Below are positions 1 through 5,678 of a stretch of DNA of 8,379 bases, piece after piece. This DNA is from an uncultured Clostridia bacterium (lineage in GTDB: Bacteria > Bacillota > Clostridia > Christensenellales > Borkfalkiaceae). The translations under genes were made by a program, and so were the position numbers. Within the stretch, counting starts at the first letter, position 1; every line of letters starts with the position of its first letter. The stretch covers positions 1 to 8,379 of the forward strand of contig USSJ01000042.1 in assembly GCA_900557285.1 (NCBI GenBank), in the 5' to 3' direction. The notes under the pieces were generated by a model that was not told where the DNA came from, did no database searches, and worked only from the letters and a program-made list of their open reading frames with translations.

Positions 1-635
1 CTGTTCTGAAGCGCTTTTTTTACTGCCGTCTCCAGACCGCCGCAGCATGGAACCTCCATTCTTACAATTGTCACACTTTGAATATCATTATTTTGAATAA
101 TTGCAGTCAGCTTTTCACTGTAATCCACATTGTCCAGCTTAGGGCAGCCCACGATCGTAACTTTTCCGCGCATGAATTCCCCGTGCATATTCGCGTAAGC
201 GTACGCCGTACAATCCGCCGCAATGAGCAATTTTGCCCCTTGAAAATAAGGCGCATTGACCGGTACCAGCTTGATCTGGCAAGGCCATTGCCGAAGCTCG
301 GATTGCATGGCAACACTTTCCGTTTGCGCATGGCAAGGCTGCTCACGATTAAATTCCCGCATACGGCTCCCGGGACAGCCCGTGTGCGCCTGTCCCCGCT
401 TTTTCTGATGCTCGGCTACCGCCGCCGCATCGTACGCCGCCGCTTCGCGCTCCACAAAACGGATCGCATTGGTCGGACACGCCGGCAGACAATCGCCGAG
501 CCCGTCACAGTAATCGTCCCGCAGCAATTTCGCTTTGCCGTTCACCATTCCGATTGCCCCTTCATGGCACGCCGACGCACATGCACCGCATCCGTTGCAC
601 TTTTCTTCATCGATCTGTATGATTTTTCGTATCAT
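1..635 (-). CDS. Di-cluster 4Fe-4S binding protein, 3' part off the window
   Basis: The leftward frame from ATG 635 is open to the window edge (211 residues seen, C-terminus missing). A strong AGGAGG at 645-650 fixes the start. Residues 9-58 form a bacterial-ferredoxin-like domain: C13, C16, C19, C23, then C43, C49 and C53 followed by Pro. The second motif has Leu46 where the classical CxxCxxC would have its middle cysteine. Further cysteines follow in conserved-looking contexts: GCPGSRM (C87), DCTAYAYA (C142), GCPKLDN (C164) and PCCGG (C197, C198). It is probably a soluble cytoplasmic electron-transfer or redox-sensing protein. From memory, proteins of this type in Clostridia are often beside a Crp/Fnr regulator and sometimes the hybrid-cluster protein Hcp, hinting at nitrosative or redox stress. 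Hcp is not visible here, so that role is inference. The gene is divergent from the Crp/Fnr regulator. Substrate and partner are unknown. Confidence 0.85.
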   Translation of the reverse strand, partial: MIRKIIQIDEEKCNGCGACASACHEGAIGMVNGKAKLLRDDYCDGLGDCLPACPTNAIRFVEREAAAYDAAAVAEHQKKRGQAHTGCPGSRMREFNREQPCHAQTESVAMQSELRQWPCQIKLVPVNAPYFQGAKLLIAADCTAYAYANMHGEFMRGKVTIVGCPKLDNVDYSEKLTAIIQNNDIQSVTIVRMEVPCCGGLETAVKKALQN

Positions 636-649
636 TTCCGTATTCCTCC

Positions 650-678
650 TTGACTTCTCGCCTACAGTATAGTACAAT
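650..678 (+). promoter_or_regulatory. Promoter of the Crp/Fnr regulator gene
   Basis: TTGACT at 650-655, a 17-base spacer, and TACAAT at 673-678 make a good sigma-A-type promoter reading rightward. The start site is predicted near 685, giving a leader of about 40 bases before ATG 726. The -35 box touches the ribosome binding site of the divergent Fe-S gene (645-650). The -10 lies next to that gene's own -10, so the two promoters physically overlap and probably compete. Confidence 0.65.
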
Positions 679-694
679 CTTTTTAAAAAGTACG
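666..694 (-). promoter_or_regulatory. Promoter of the 4Fe-4S protein gene, weak -35
   Basis: Read leftward, TATACT at 671-666 is a good -10 box, giving a predicted start at about 659 and a short leader with AGGAGG. At the -35 position (about 694-689) there is no recognisable TTGACA-like sequence. This is typical of promoters that need an activator. The near-palindrome at 693-708 lies where such an activator would bind. A perfect 12-base palindrome, CTTTTTAAAAAG (679-690), fills much of the spacer. Confidence 0.5.
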
Positions 695-708
695 TTGTTT
701 AAACCACG
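693..708. promoter_or_regulatory. Candidate Crp/Fnr operator
   Basis: CGTTGTTTAAACCACG is a 16-base dyad in which seven of eight position pairs match; the inner GTTTAAAC is perfect. Its centre (700.5) is 41.5 bases upstream of the start predicted for the Fe-S gene, the standard class II activator position. It is also about 16 bases downstream of the start predicted for the regulator gene, a position suited to autorepression. The length matches Crp-type sites, but the half-site (CGTGGTTT or CGTTGTTT) is neither the classical Crp nor Fnr consensus. Assignment to the adjacent regulator is inference. Confidence 0.4.
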
Positions 709-725
709 AAAATAGGTGTTTTTTT

Positions 726-1385
726 ATGTTTCCTGTTCAACATGTCATGTTTCGGAATATTACCGAACAAGAATATCGGGATATGGAGTTGTGCCGCGGG
801 ATCCGAACGGCAGAATTTGAAAAAGATTGCGTTCTGTTTCACGCGGGAGATTACACCGAGGAATTCGGGATCGTGATCTTCGGCGAAGTACACATAGAGA
901 ATATCGATCTGTGGGGAAACCGCGTCATCCTGCACAGCCTGTCCGCCAACGACGCTTTTGCCGAAACATACGCTTTCTGCAACGTTCCCATGCTGGTAGA
1001 CGTGACGGCCGCACAGAATTGCAAAATATTGTTCCTGAATACCTCCATACTGCTGTCGCCCGAATACCATGCAAAATCCTGGTATTTTAAACTGATCAGC
1101 AATCTTCTCTTCCTGTCCACGCAAAAAAATCTCGCGTGGTCGAACAGGATCTTTTGCATGACGTCAAAAAGCATACGGGCAAAAGTAATGACCTTTTTAT
1201 CCGCAGAAGCGAGAAAACACGGAAACAAAGAATTCCTTGTGCCGTTCGACCGCCAGCAAATGGCCGACTATCTGAACGTAGAACGCAGCGCGCTGTCCAA
1301 AGAATTGGCGAAAATGCAAAAAGAAGGAATCCTGAACTTTCACAAAAACCGCTTCTGCCTGCACCAAATGGAACATTTTTCCTGA
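726..1385 (+). CDS. Crp/Fnr-family transcriptional regulator
   Basis: The 219-residue protein has the usual Crp/Fnr length. Residues about 25-110 fit the N-terminal cyclic-nucleotide-binding-type beta barrel (FHAGDYTEEFGIVIFGEV, then SLSANDAFAETYAF). The C-terminal winged helix spans about 150-212, with the recognition helix around 176-195 (RQQMADYLNVERSALSKELA). Cysteines (C23, C35, C85, C99, C144, C212) are scattered and do not form the N-terminal cluster motif of E. coli Fnr, so the ligand cannot be read from the sequence. Upstream of ATG 726 there is only a weak GGTG-type ribosome binding site. It diverges from the 4Fe-4S gene, and a candidate dual operator sits between them, so it probably controls that gene and itself. 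Haem, NO or redox sensing would fit a stress-linked role but is unproven. Confidence 0.9.
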   Translation: MFPVQHVMFRNITEQEYRDMELCRGIRTAEFEKDCVLFHAGDYTEEFGIVIFGEVHIENIDLWGNRVILHSLSANDAFAETYAFCNVPMLVDVTAAQNCKILFLNTSILLSPEYHAKSWYFKLISNLLFLSTQKNLAWSNRIFCMTSKSIRAKVMTFLSAEARKHGNKEFLVPFDRQQMADYLNVERSALSKELAKMQKEGILNFHKNRFCLHQMEHFS

Positions 1386-1505
1386 AATCGGCGGGCTGAT
1401 AGACGCTCTTATCGGCAATCTTATCGACAATCTTATCGGCGGGCTGATTTGCGATCTTATCGGCGATCTTGTCGGCATATTATCGGCGAGCTGATCGGCG
1501 GACTT
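1381..1505. repeat. Degenerate 12-base tandem repeat array
   Basis: About ten units of a 12-base repeat, consensus RRTCTTATCGGC, run directly from the stop region of the Crp/Fnr gene. ATCGGC-type cores start at 1387, 1399, 1411, 1423, 1435, 1447, 1459 and 1471, exactly 12 apart. A one-base slip follows, and cores continue at 1482 and 1494. Two units (GGGCTGATAGAC, GGGCTGATTTGC) form a second subtype. On the + strand the +1 frame reads as a LIGx/LIDx four-residue periodicity (IGGLIDALIGNLIDNL...) until a TGA after the slip. No start codon or ribosome binding site supports translation. Function unknown. Confidence 0.75.
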
Positions 1506-1757
1506 TTTTGCGGGCGCTTTCTGTTGTCTTCCCCCATCCGAAAATTTTTTGAATCTGTTATGCTTTCTCTTCGCGTCGGCATTTCAACGCAAATGCTCTG
1601 CCGTATAAACACCGCATCGGATTACCGCCTTTTCGTATCTTCCAACCCCTGTGTCTTTCGTACGTTCGGCGTTGTTTTTTGCTTTACCGATGCTTCAATC
1701 GTATTTTTTCCCAAAGCGTAAACATATTGACCGCTCTGAATAATTCAATGTTGGGAC
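1506..1757. other. Gene-free stretch after the repeat array
   Basis: No supported gene, RNA or promoter is visible here. A 90-codon open frame (1449-1721) begins at TTG inside the repeat array, has no ribosome binding site and encodes an unrecognised sequence, so it is not called. The DNA is moderately T-rich on the + strand and may be 3' untranslated sequence of the Crp/Fnr gene, since the first strong terminator is at 1758-1806. Confidence 0.5.
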
Positions 1758-1806
1758 AAAAACAATACACCCCAAAAGCCGTTCGCTTTTGGGGTGTATT
1801 GTTTTT
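1758..1806. terminator. Bidirectional Rho-independent terminator
   Basis: A perfect 22-bp inverted repeat, arms 1758-1779 and 1785-1806, has a five-base loop (CGTTC). The core is GC-rich (ACACCCC/GGGGTGT) and the outer ends are AAAAAC/GTTTTT, so each strand ends in a T-tract. It sits 18 bases beyond the HU stop codon on the leftward strand and is also the first strong stop for rightward transcription from the Crp/Fnr gene. Confidence 0.92.
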
Positions 1807-1823
1807 ACTTTTCGCAATAAAAC

Positions 1824-2099
1824 TTATTTGTTCAATTCATCTTTGAGCGCTTTGCCCGCTTTGAAAGAGGGAACTTTGCAAGCGGCAATGGCGATTTTTT
1901 CACCCGTAGCGGGATTGACCCCCTCTTTTGCCGCGCGGTCTTTCGCTTCGAATGTTCCGAATCCGACCAGCTGCAGCTTATCTCCCTTCGCCATAACATC
2001 CTTTACATTGGAAACAAATGCATCCAACACTTTTTCCACATCGGTTTTCTTCAGTGAAACCTCTTCAGCAATTTTTGCAACCAACTCACTCTTATTCAT
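1824..2099 (-). CDS. hup: HU-family histone-like DNA-binding protein
   Basis: The 91-residue protein matches HU in full length (usually about 90). It starts MNKSELVAKIAEE, has the GFGTF beta turn at residues 46-50, and carries the DNA-bending arm with GVNPATGEKI, whose Pro63 is the intercalating residue. The C-terminal helix ends KALKDELNK. HU dimers bind and bend DNA without strong sequence specificity and compact the nucleoid. An AGGAGG lies just upstream of ATG 2099. A near-consensus promoter at 2138-2166 and the perfect hairpin at 1758-1806 make it a self-contained single-gene transcript, consistent with high expression. Cys74 is present but no conserved role is known to me. Confidence 0.96.
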   Translation of the reverse strand: MNKSELVAKIAEEVSLKKTDVEKVLDAFVSNVKDVMAKGDKLQLVGFGTFEAKDRAAKEGVNPATGEKIAIAACKVPSFKAGKALKDELNK

Positions 2100-2137
2100 A
2101 CAATTTTCCTCCTGTATAGACTATTAAGAGTAAGAAC

Positions 2138-2166
2138 ATTGTACCATACAATTGTAAATATGGCAA
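2138..2166 (-). promoter_or_regulatory. Promoter of the HU gene
   Basis: Read leftward, TTGCCA (2166-2161), a 17-base spacer and TACAAT (2143-2138) each match the consensus at five of six bases. The predicted start is near 2131, giving a leader of about 30 bases that contains AGGAGG. The spacer holds a small palindrome, ACAATTGT. A separate 11-base palindrome, TCGTGACACGA, lies upstream at 2214-2224; its role is unknown. Confidence 0.75.
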
Positions 2167-2309
2167 CATTTTACACATATTTTTCCAAAAATTGCCTACA
2201 CGTACATGAAATTTCGTGACACGATCCGATGGCTTTCACCATCCGAAAAGCTGATCTACCTCAACACGAACCGAAAAATACTTCCTTGGGGCGGCGATCA
2301 GATCACCTG

Positions 2310-2360
2310 AAAAAAGGAAAGCCTTCCCGCATTACGGTCGGTCATAACGGCTCTGAAGGC
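2310..2360 (-). terminator. Probable terminator of the CHR transporter operon
   Basis: On the leftward strand GCCTTC (2360-2355) pairs with GAAGGC (2326-2321), with an inner CCG/CGG pairing that lengthens the stem discontinuously. It is followed at once by TTTCC and a six-T run (2315-2310). It lies about 30 bases after the stop of the second CHR gene. The stem is imperfect and the loop is large, so confidence is moderate. Confidence 0.55.
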
Positions 2361-2389
2361 ATGTTTTTCCGCGCACATTCTCTGCCGAA

Positions 2390-2968
2390 TCAAATCGGAA
2401 TGGCATAAAAACCCATTCCCAAAACCGCCGACAACAGAATCAGAACAATGGGCGAAAGTTCTTTCTTTTTCCATTTTTTGATGCCAAACCATATTGCAAA
2501 TAACAAGACCAGGATCACGTAAGCCCGCCAGTCGAATGAAAATCCCTGCTCGATCGACGAAAAACCGAACAGCGCCGTCAAAAACATTGTAACGGAAGTT
2601 CCCAAAACCAACCCGACGATGCTTGGACGAATACCGCCGAGCACCGCTTGTACTCCGTTGAATTTTAGAAGATTGTGCATGATCGCTGCGATCAGCAGGA
2701 TGATAAAAAAGGAAGGCAGCACGACCCCGAGCGTTGCCAAAAGCGCGCCCACTACGCCTGCCTGCGACGAGCCTACGAACGTCGCCACATTTACCGCGAT
2801 CGGCCCCGGCGTCGATTCCGCCACGGCAATAAAATTCATCAGCATTTCTTTCGTCAGCCAGCCGTGCGCCACGACCTCATCCTGCAAAAGCGAGATCATC
2901 CCGTATCCGCCGCCAAACGATACCGCCCCGATTTTCAAAAATACAAGAAACAGCTCCCAGTATATCAT
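2390..2968 (-). CDS. Short-chain CHR-family (chromate-type) transporter, second subunit
   Basis: This 192-residue hydrophobic protein is one CHR domain, the half-size form usually encoded in adjacent pairs. The family signatures are clear: SFGGGYGMISLL at residues 17-27 and ESTPGPIAVNVATFVG at 51-66. Several further membrane segments follow, with a basic loop (KKWKKKE) before the last one. The family is named for chromate efflux by ChrA, but many short-chain pairs have no tested substrate, so chromate export should not be assumed. Its ATG overlaps the stop of the upstream CHR gene (ATGA at 2968-2965), and the upstream reading frame supplies its GGAAGGA-like ribosome binding site. That implies translational coupling and a heteromeric transporter. 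No ChrB-like regulator or metal-resistance gene is nearby. Confidence 0.9.
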   Translation of the reverse strand: MIYWELFLVFLKIGAVSFGGGYGMISLLQDEVVAHGWLTKEMLMNFIAVAESTPGPIAVNVATFVGSSQAGVVGALLATLGVVLPSFFIILLIAAIMHNLLKFNGVQAVLGGIRPSIVGLVLGTSVTMFLTALFGFSSIEQGFSFDWRAYVILVLLFAIWFGIKKWKKKELSPIVLILLSAVLGMGFYAIPI

Positions 2969-3975
2969 TCCTTCCTCTCCTTCGGAGCTTTTTCCTCGCC
3001 GCTTTGCGTTTCCGCCTGTTCCCCTGTCAGCTCATATTCCTGTCCATCGTTATCGCTTTTCCCGTCCGCAGACTGTTCTGTGTTTTGTCCGTTTTTTTGC
3101 CCTACGTCATTTTGTTTTTGCGCCGAAACAGCCGCTCCTTTTTTTCTATCCCCTTTACGAGCCAGGGATATCAGATAAATACCGAGTCCCGCCGCACCGC
3201 AGATGAGAATGTAAAATACGGATGAAAAATCGATTGCCGTTACCGAAAAAATCACCAGGCATAAAAACGTGCCGATAAACAAGATCCAGTTGAACAGATC
3301 TTTCTGCATTTGTTTGAGCATTTTCCATCCCGCCGTAAAAATCAAAAAAACAACGCAAACCTGTATGCCTTTAAACGCATACTGTACTACGGTAAATTTT
3401 AAAAACGCATCAAAAAACAGAGAAATCAGATAAATGATCACAAATGACGGTATACATACGCACAGAGTGGAAATCGCGGCGCCGGCCGTCTTTCCGACTT
3501 TGTAGCCGATATATGTCGCACTGTTGATGGCGAGCGGGCCGGGGGTAGATTCCGCAATCGCGACCACATCCATAAATTCCGTTTCCCCTATCCATTTTCT
3601 TTTGGAGACAAACTCTTTCTGGATCAGCGCGATCATGGCGTATCCGCCGCCGAAAGTGAAAAGCCCTATTTTTAAAAAGGATAAACCTAAAATCAGAATC
3701 AGTTTTATCTTTTCGACCAAAGCACGACGTTTTGCAGATTTACCGTCACTGCCGCTCTTGTCTGCCTTTTCCGCCGTCCCCGCTATACCGTCTGCCGATT
3801 GCGTCAGACCGCACGCCTTTGGTTGCGCAGCCTCTTTCTCCGATAGCAGCGCCTGACCGCCGTTCCCTGCCGTTTTACATTCTGCTTCAGCCGTTTCCCT
3901 TTCAGGTGTTTCGGCCGTTTCCTTTTCAAGCACTCCCGTTTCTTCCGCTTTCTTTGCGACCCTGCGTTTATTCAC
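2965..3975 (-). CDS. Short-chain CHR-family transporter with long disordered tails, first subunit
   Basis: The protein has 336 residues from GTG 3975. The frame is open further upstream to 4038, but GAGGTG at 3987-3982, six bases before GTG 3975, and a promoter whose -10 is at 4011-4006 make the upstream TTG start implausible. Residues about 87-275 are a CHR domain, with FTFGGGYAMIALIQ (106-119) and ESTPGPLAINSATYIG (142-157) and several membrane segments. Residues 1-86 are a hydrophilic Ala/Glu/Lys/Thr-rich region with repeated ETAE-like elements. Residues 276-336 are a Gln/Glu/Asp/Lys-rich tail ending KERKE. Both look disordered and are unusual for a family whose short members are about 190 residues. 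It is the first gene of a two-gene operon with the 192-residue partner. Substrate unknown. Confidence 0.88.
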   Translation of the reverse strand: MNKRRVAKKAEETGVLEKETAETPERETAEAECKTAGNGGQALLSEKEAAQPKACGLTQSADGIAGTAEKADKSGSDGKSAKRRALVEKIKLILILGLSFLKIGLFTFGGGYAMIALIQKEFVSKRKWIGETEFMDVVAIAESTPGPLAINSATYIGYKVGKTAGAAISTLCVCIPSFVIIYLISLFFDAFLKFTVVQYAFKGIQVCVVFLIFTAGWKMLKQMQKDLFNWILFIGTFLCLVIFSVTAIDFSSVFYILICGAAGLGIYLISLARKGDRKKGAAVSAQKQNDVGQKNGQNTEQSADGKSDNDGQEYELTGEQAETQSGEEKAPKERKE

Positions 3976-4005
3976 CAATATCACCTCATATCTATGATCC
4001 CATTT

Positions 4006-4034
4006 ATTATACACAATACAAAACCATTCGTAAA
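4006..4034 (-). promoter_or_regulatory. Promoter of the CHR transporter operon
   Basis: Read leftward, TTTACG (4034-4029) is followed by a 17-base spacer and a perfect TATAAT (4011-4006). The predicted start is near 3999, leaving a leader of about 24 bases with GAGGTG before GTG 3975. This promoter is the main reason to reject translation starts further upstream in the same frame. Confidence 0.65.
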
Positions 4035-4250
4035 TCAAAATAAAGAAACTGTCTGTAATTTCTTTACCGATAAAACAGCGGGCCGTATTTCTATCTCTTT
4101 CCGCTTCGGTCCAGCTAAAACGCCCCTATACGATCACAATAAGTCGAACGCAAAACGAACGTATCTGACCGCGGCGCAAACGATACGTTTTGTAAAATCT
4201 TAGTTTGTCCGCACGAACATTCTGTACTGGCTGGTTTTGCATTAAGAAAC
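4035..4250. other. Intergenic DNA between CHR and rhamnose operons
   Basis: No gene is supported here. An 84-codon leftward frame (4369-4115) has no ribosome binding site and an unrecognised sequence. One imperfect stem is visible: CAAAACG plus CGTATC (4151-4165) against GATACGTTTTG (4182-4192), with a four-base bulge. No tRNA, riboswitch or mobile-element feature was recognised. Confidence 0.45.
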
Positions 4251-4287
4251 GAACAAGGCGGACGCTTAAAAAGCGCCCGCCTTGTTC
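4251..4287 (-). terminator. GC-rich stem-loop, probable terminator of rhaBA
   Basis: Arms 4251-4267 and 4271-4287 pair over 17 positions with a three-base loop. Sixteen are Watson-Crick pairs. The remaining position is A opposite C on the + strand but a G-U wobble on the leftward transcript, so the RNA folds better in the leftward direction. After the stem the leftward strand continues GTTTCTT, a short T-rich tail. It lies about 150 bases past the rhaA stop. Confidence 0.6.
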
Positions 4288-4328
4288 TATTTGCGAGGTC
4301 CAAATATAATGGAGACTGTGAGCAAAGT

Positions 4329-4397
4329 AACAGCTGCGGCAATGGATTCTTACGGATAAAATAAATCATCGGAGGATGGTTTAACGCCGCAGCTGTT
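4329..4397. repeat. 12-bp inverted repeat with 45-base interior
   Basis: AACAGCTGCGGC (4329-4340) and GCCGCAGCTGTT (4386-4397) are perfect complements enclosing 45 bases. The + strand runs into six T after the second arm, as in a terminator, but no rightward gene precedes it. No strong inner pairing or open frame was found. It may be a structured 3' untranslated element of the leftward rha transcript. Confidence 0.6.
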
Positions 4398-4406
4398 TTT
4401 TATCGA

Positions 4407-4425
4407 AACGGCACAATGCGCCGTT
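4407..4425 (-). terminator. Small stem-loop just after rhaA
   Basis: Arms 4407-4414 and 4418-4425 form eight pairs around a three-base loop, with one position that is a G-U wobble only on the leftward strand. It begins 11 bases beyond the rhaA stop. No T-run follows, so it may protect the 3' end or be a partial terminator rather than a strong one. Confidence 0.4.
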
Positions 4426-4435
4426 CAATAAACAA

Positions 4436-5677
4436 TTATTTGCGCTCGGCAAGGATTTTCTTTTCGTACGTCTGAACCGTCTTGAACCAATCGTTGCCGG
4501 CCACTTTCTGGCGGCGCAGGTACTCATCCCATACCGCACCGTAAGGCAGAGTCTTGATCTCCTCGCTCATGGCAAGAAGTTCGGTGAATTTGCCTTCGTC
4601 CTGCAGTTTTTTCAGCTGTGCATGCGGCTGCAAGAGTGCTATCAGCAAAGCTTTTTCCATATTGCGGGCGCCGATCGTCCAAGCCGCCACACGGTTGATG
4701 CTTGCATCGAAATAATCCAGTCCGATCAGAACTTTGTTGTCTGCATTGTTGCGCACGATCTCTTTCGCGATTTCCAGGATCTCGTCTTCCAAACGAACGA
4801 CGTGGTCACTGTCCCAACGGACGCCGCGCGTTACGTGCAGAGCAACTTTATCATAGAATGCCAGCAATGCAGGGATCTTGTCGCTGACATATTCCAACGG
4901 GTGATAATGCCCGTTGTCGAGCAGGCAGCAAACTCCGTTTTTCGCGGCATAGTTCTGATAAAACTCGTTGCTTCCGACCGTATAGCTTTCCACGCCGATC
5001 CCGAACACCTTGCTTTCTACGCTGTCCACGATGTATTCCGAAGGATATTTCACCGAGAAAATCTCGTCCAGGCTCTCTTTCAGGCGCTGACGGGGCCCAA
5101 GCCTGTCTGCGGGAACATCTTTGAATCCGTCGGGGATCCAGATATTGTTCAGGCAGGGCGTTCCCTGGATCTGACCGATTTTTGCAGCGATCGCGCGGCA
5201 AGCCTTGACGTGCTTGATCCAGAACTCACGAACTTCCTTTTTCGGGGAAGAAAGCGTAAGTCCGTCGACTACCATCGGATGCGAAAAGAGCGTCGGGTTG
5301 AAATCGATCCCGAGATTGCGTTCTTTTGCATACTCTACCCATTTTTCAAAATGACGATATTCCAGTTTATCCAATTCCACAGGCGTATCCGAAATGGCAT
5401 AGATCGCGTGCAAATTGATCCTCTTCGTTCCGGGAACGAGCGACAGCACAACATCAAAATCCGCCATCAGCTCTTTGGGGTTTCTTGCCGCACCGGGATA
5501 ATTGCCCGTCGTCTGGATTCCGCCGGAAAGCTCTTCCGCGCCTAAAAATCCGTGAACGTCATCGCCCTGCCAGCAATGAATGGATACAGGGATCTTCGCA
5601 ACGCGCGCGAGCGCTTCTTCCGCATCGATACCCCAGTTTGCAAAAGCCTGTTTTGCCAGGTCAAACATCGAATTCAT
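4436..5677 (-). CDS. rhaA: L-rhamnose isomerase
   Basis: This cytoplasmic metal-dependent enzyme interconverts L-rhamnose and L-rhamnulose, the first step of rhamnose catabolism. The 413 residues are close to the family's usual length (about 420) and the sequence is recognisable throughout, including [12 protein letters not shown] near residue 33. Metal and catalytic residues expected from the E. coli enzyme (E234, D267, H294, D334) fall at a constant offset of 13: E221, D254 (LLDNGHYHP), H281 ([15 protein letters not shown]) and D321 ([10 protein letters not shown]). The start at ATG 5677 is one base after the rhaB stop. Its ribosome binding site (AGAGGAGA) lies inside the last rhaB codons, so translation of the two is likely coupled. 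It is the second gene of the rhaBA unit. Confidence 0.97.
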   Translation of the reverse strand: MNSMFDLAKQAFANWGIDAEEALARVAKIPVSIHCWQGDDVHGFLGAEELSGGIQTTGNYPGAARNPKELMADFDVVLSLVPGTKRINLHAIYAISDTPVELDKLEYRHFEKWVEYAKERNLGIDFNPTLFSHPMVVDGLTLSSPKKEVREFWIKHVKACRAIAAKIGQIQGTPCLNNIWIPDGFKDVPADRLGPRQRLKESLDEIFSVKYPSEYIVDSVESKVFGIGVESYTVGSNEFYQNYAAKNGVCCLLDNGHYHPLEYVSDKIPALLAFYDKVALHVTRGVRWDSDHVVRLEDEILEIAKEIVRNNADNKVLIGLDYFDASINRVAAWTIGARNMEKALLIALLQPHAQLKKLQDEGKFTELLAMSEEIKTLPYGAVWDEYLRRQKVAGNDWFKTVQTYEKKILAERK

Positions 5678-5678
5678 A

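Noticed and set aside
78..653. Rightward 191-codon open frame opposite the 4Fe-4S gene
   Set aside because: It is antisense to a recognisable cysteine-motif protein with a strong ribosome binding site. The translation is Arg/Phe-rich and resembles no family.
1197..1478. Leftward frame with a PIRxxI repeat through the 12-base array
   Set aside because: The periodicity is only the tandem repeat read backwards. The frame runs antisense into the Crp/Fnr gene and has no ribosome binding site.
1387..1505. Possible CRISPR array or origin iterons
   Set aside because: Units are 12 bases, contiguous and degenerate. There are no spacers, no cas genes, no DnaA-box consensus and no replication gene nearby.
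1449..1721. Rightward 90-codon frame after the Crp/Fnr gene
   Set aside because: It has a TTG start inside the repeat array, no ribosome binding site and no recognisable domain.
4115..4369. Leftward 84-codon frame between the CHR and rha operons
   Set aside because: It has no ribosome binding site, crosses two stem-loops, and its sequence resembles no known protein.
4329..4397. Terminal inverted repeats of a small mobile element
   Set aside because: Only 45 bases lie between the arms, there is no target-site duplication I can see and no transposase. A transcribed stem-loop is simpler.
4622..5545. Rightward 307-codon frame opposite rhaA
   Set aside because: It is a shadow of rhaA, whose metal ligands and ribosome binding site are all intact on the other strand.
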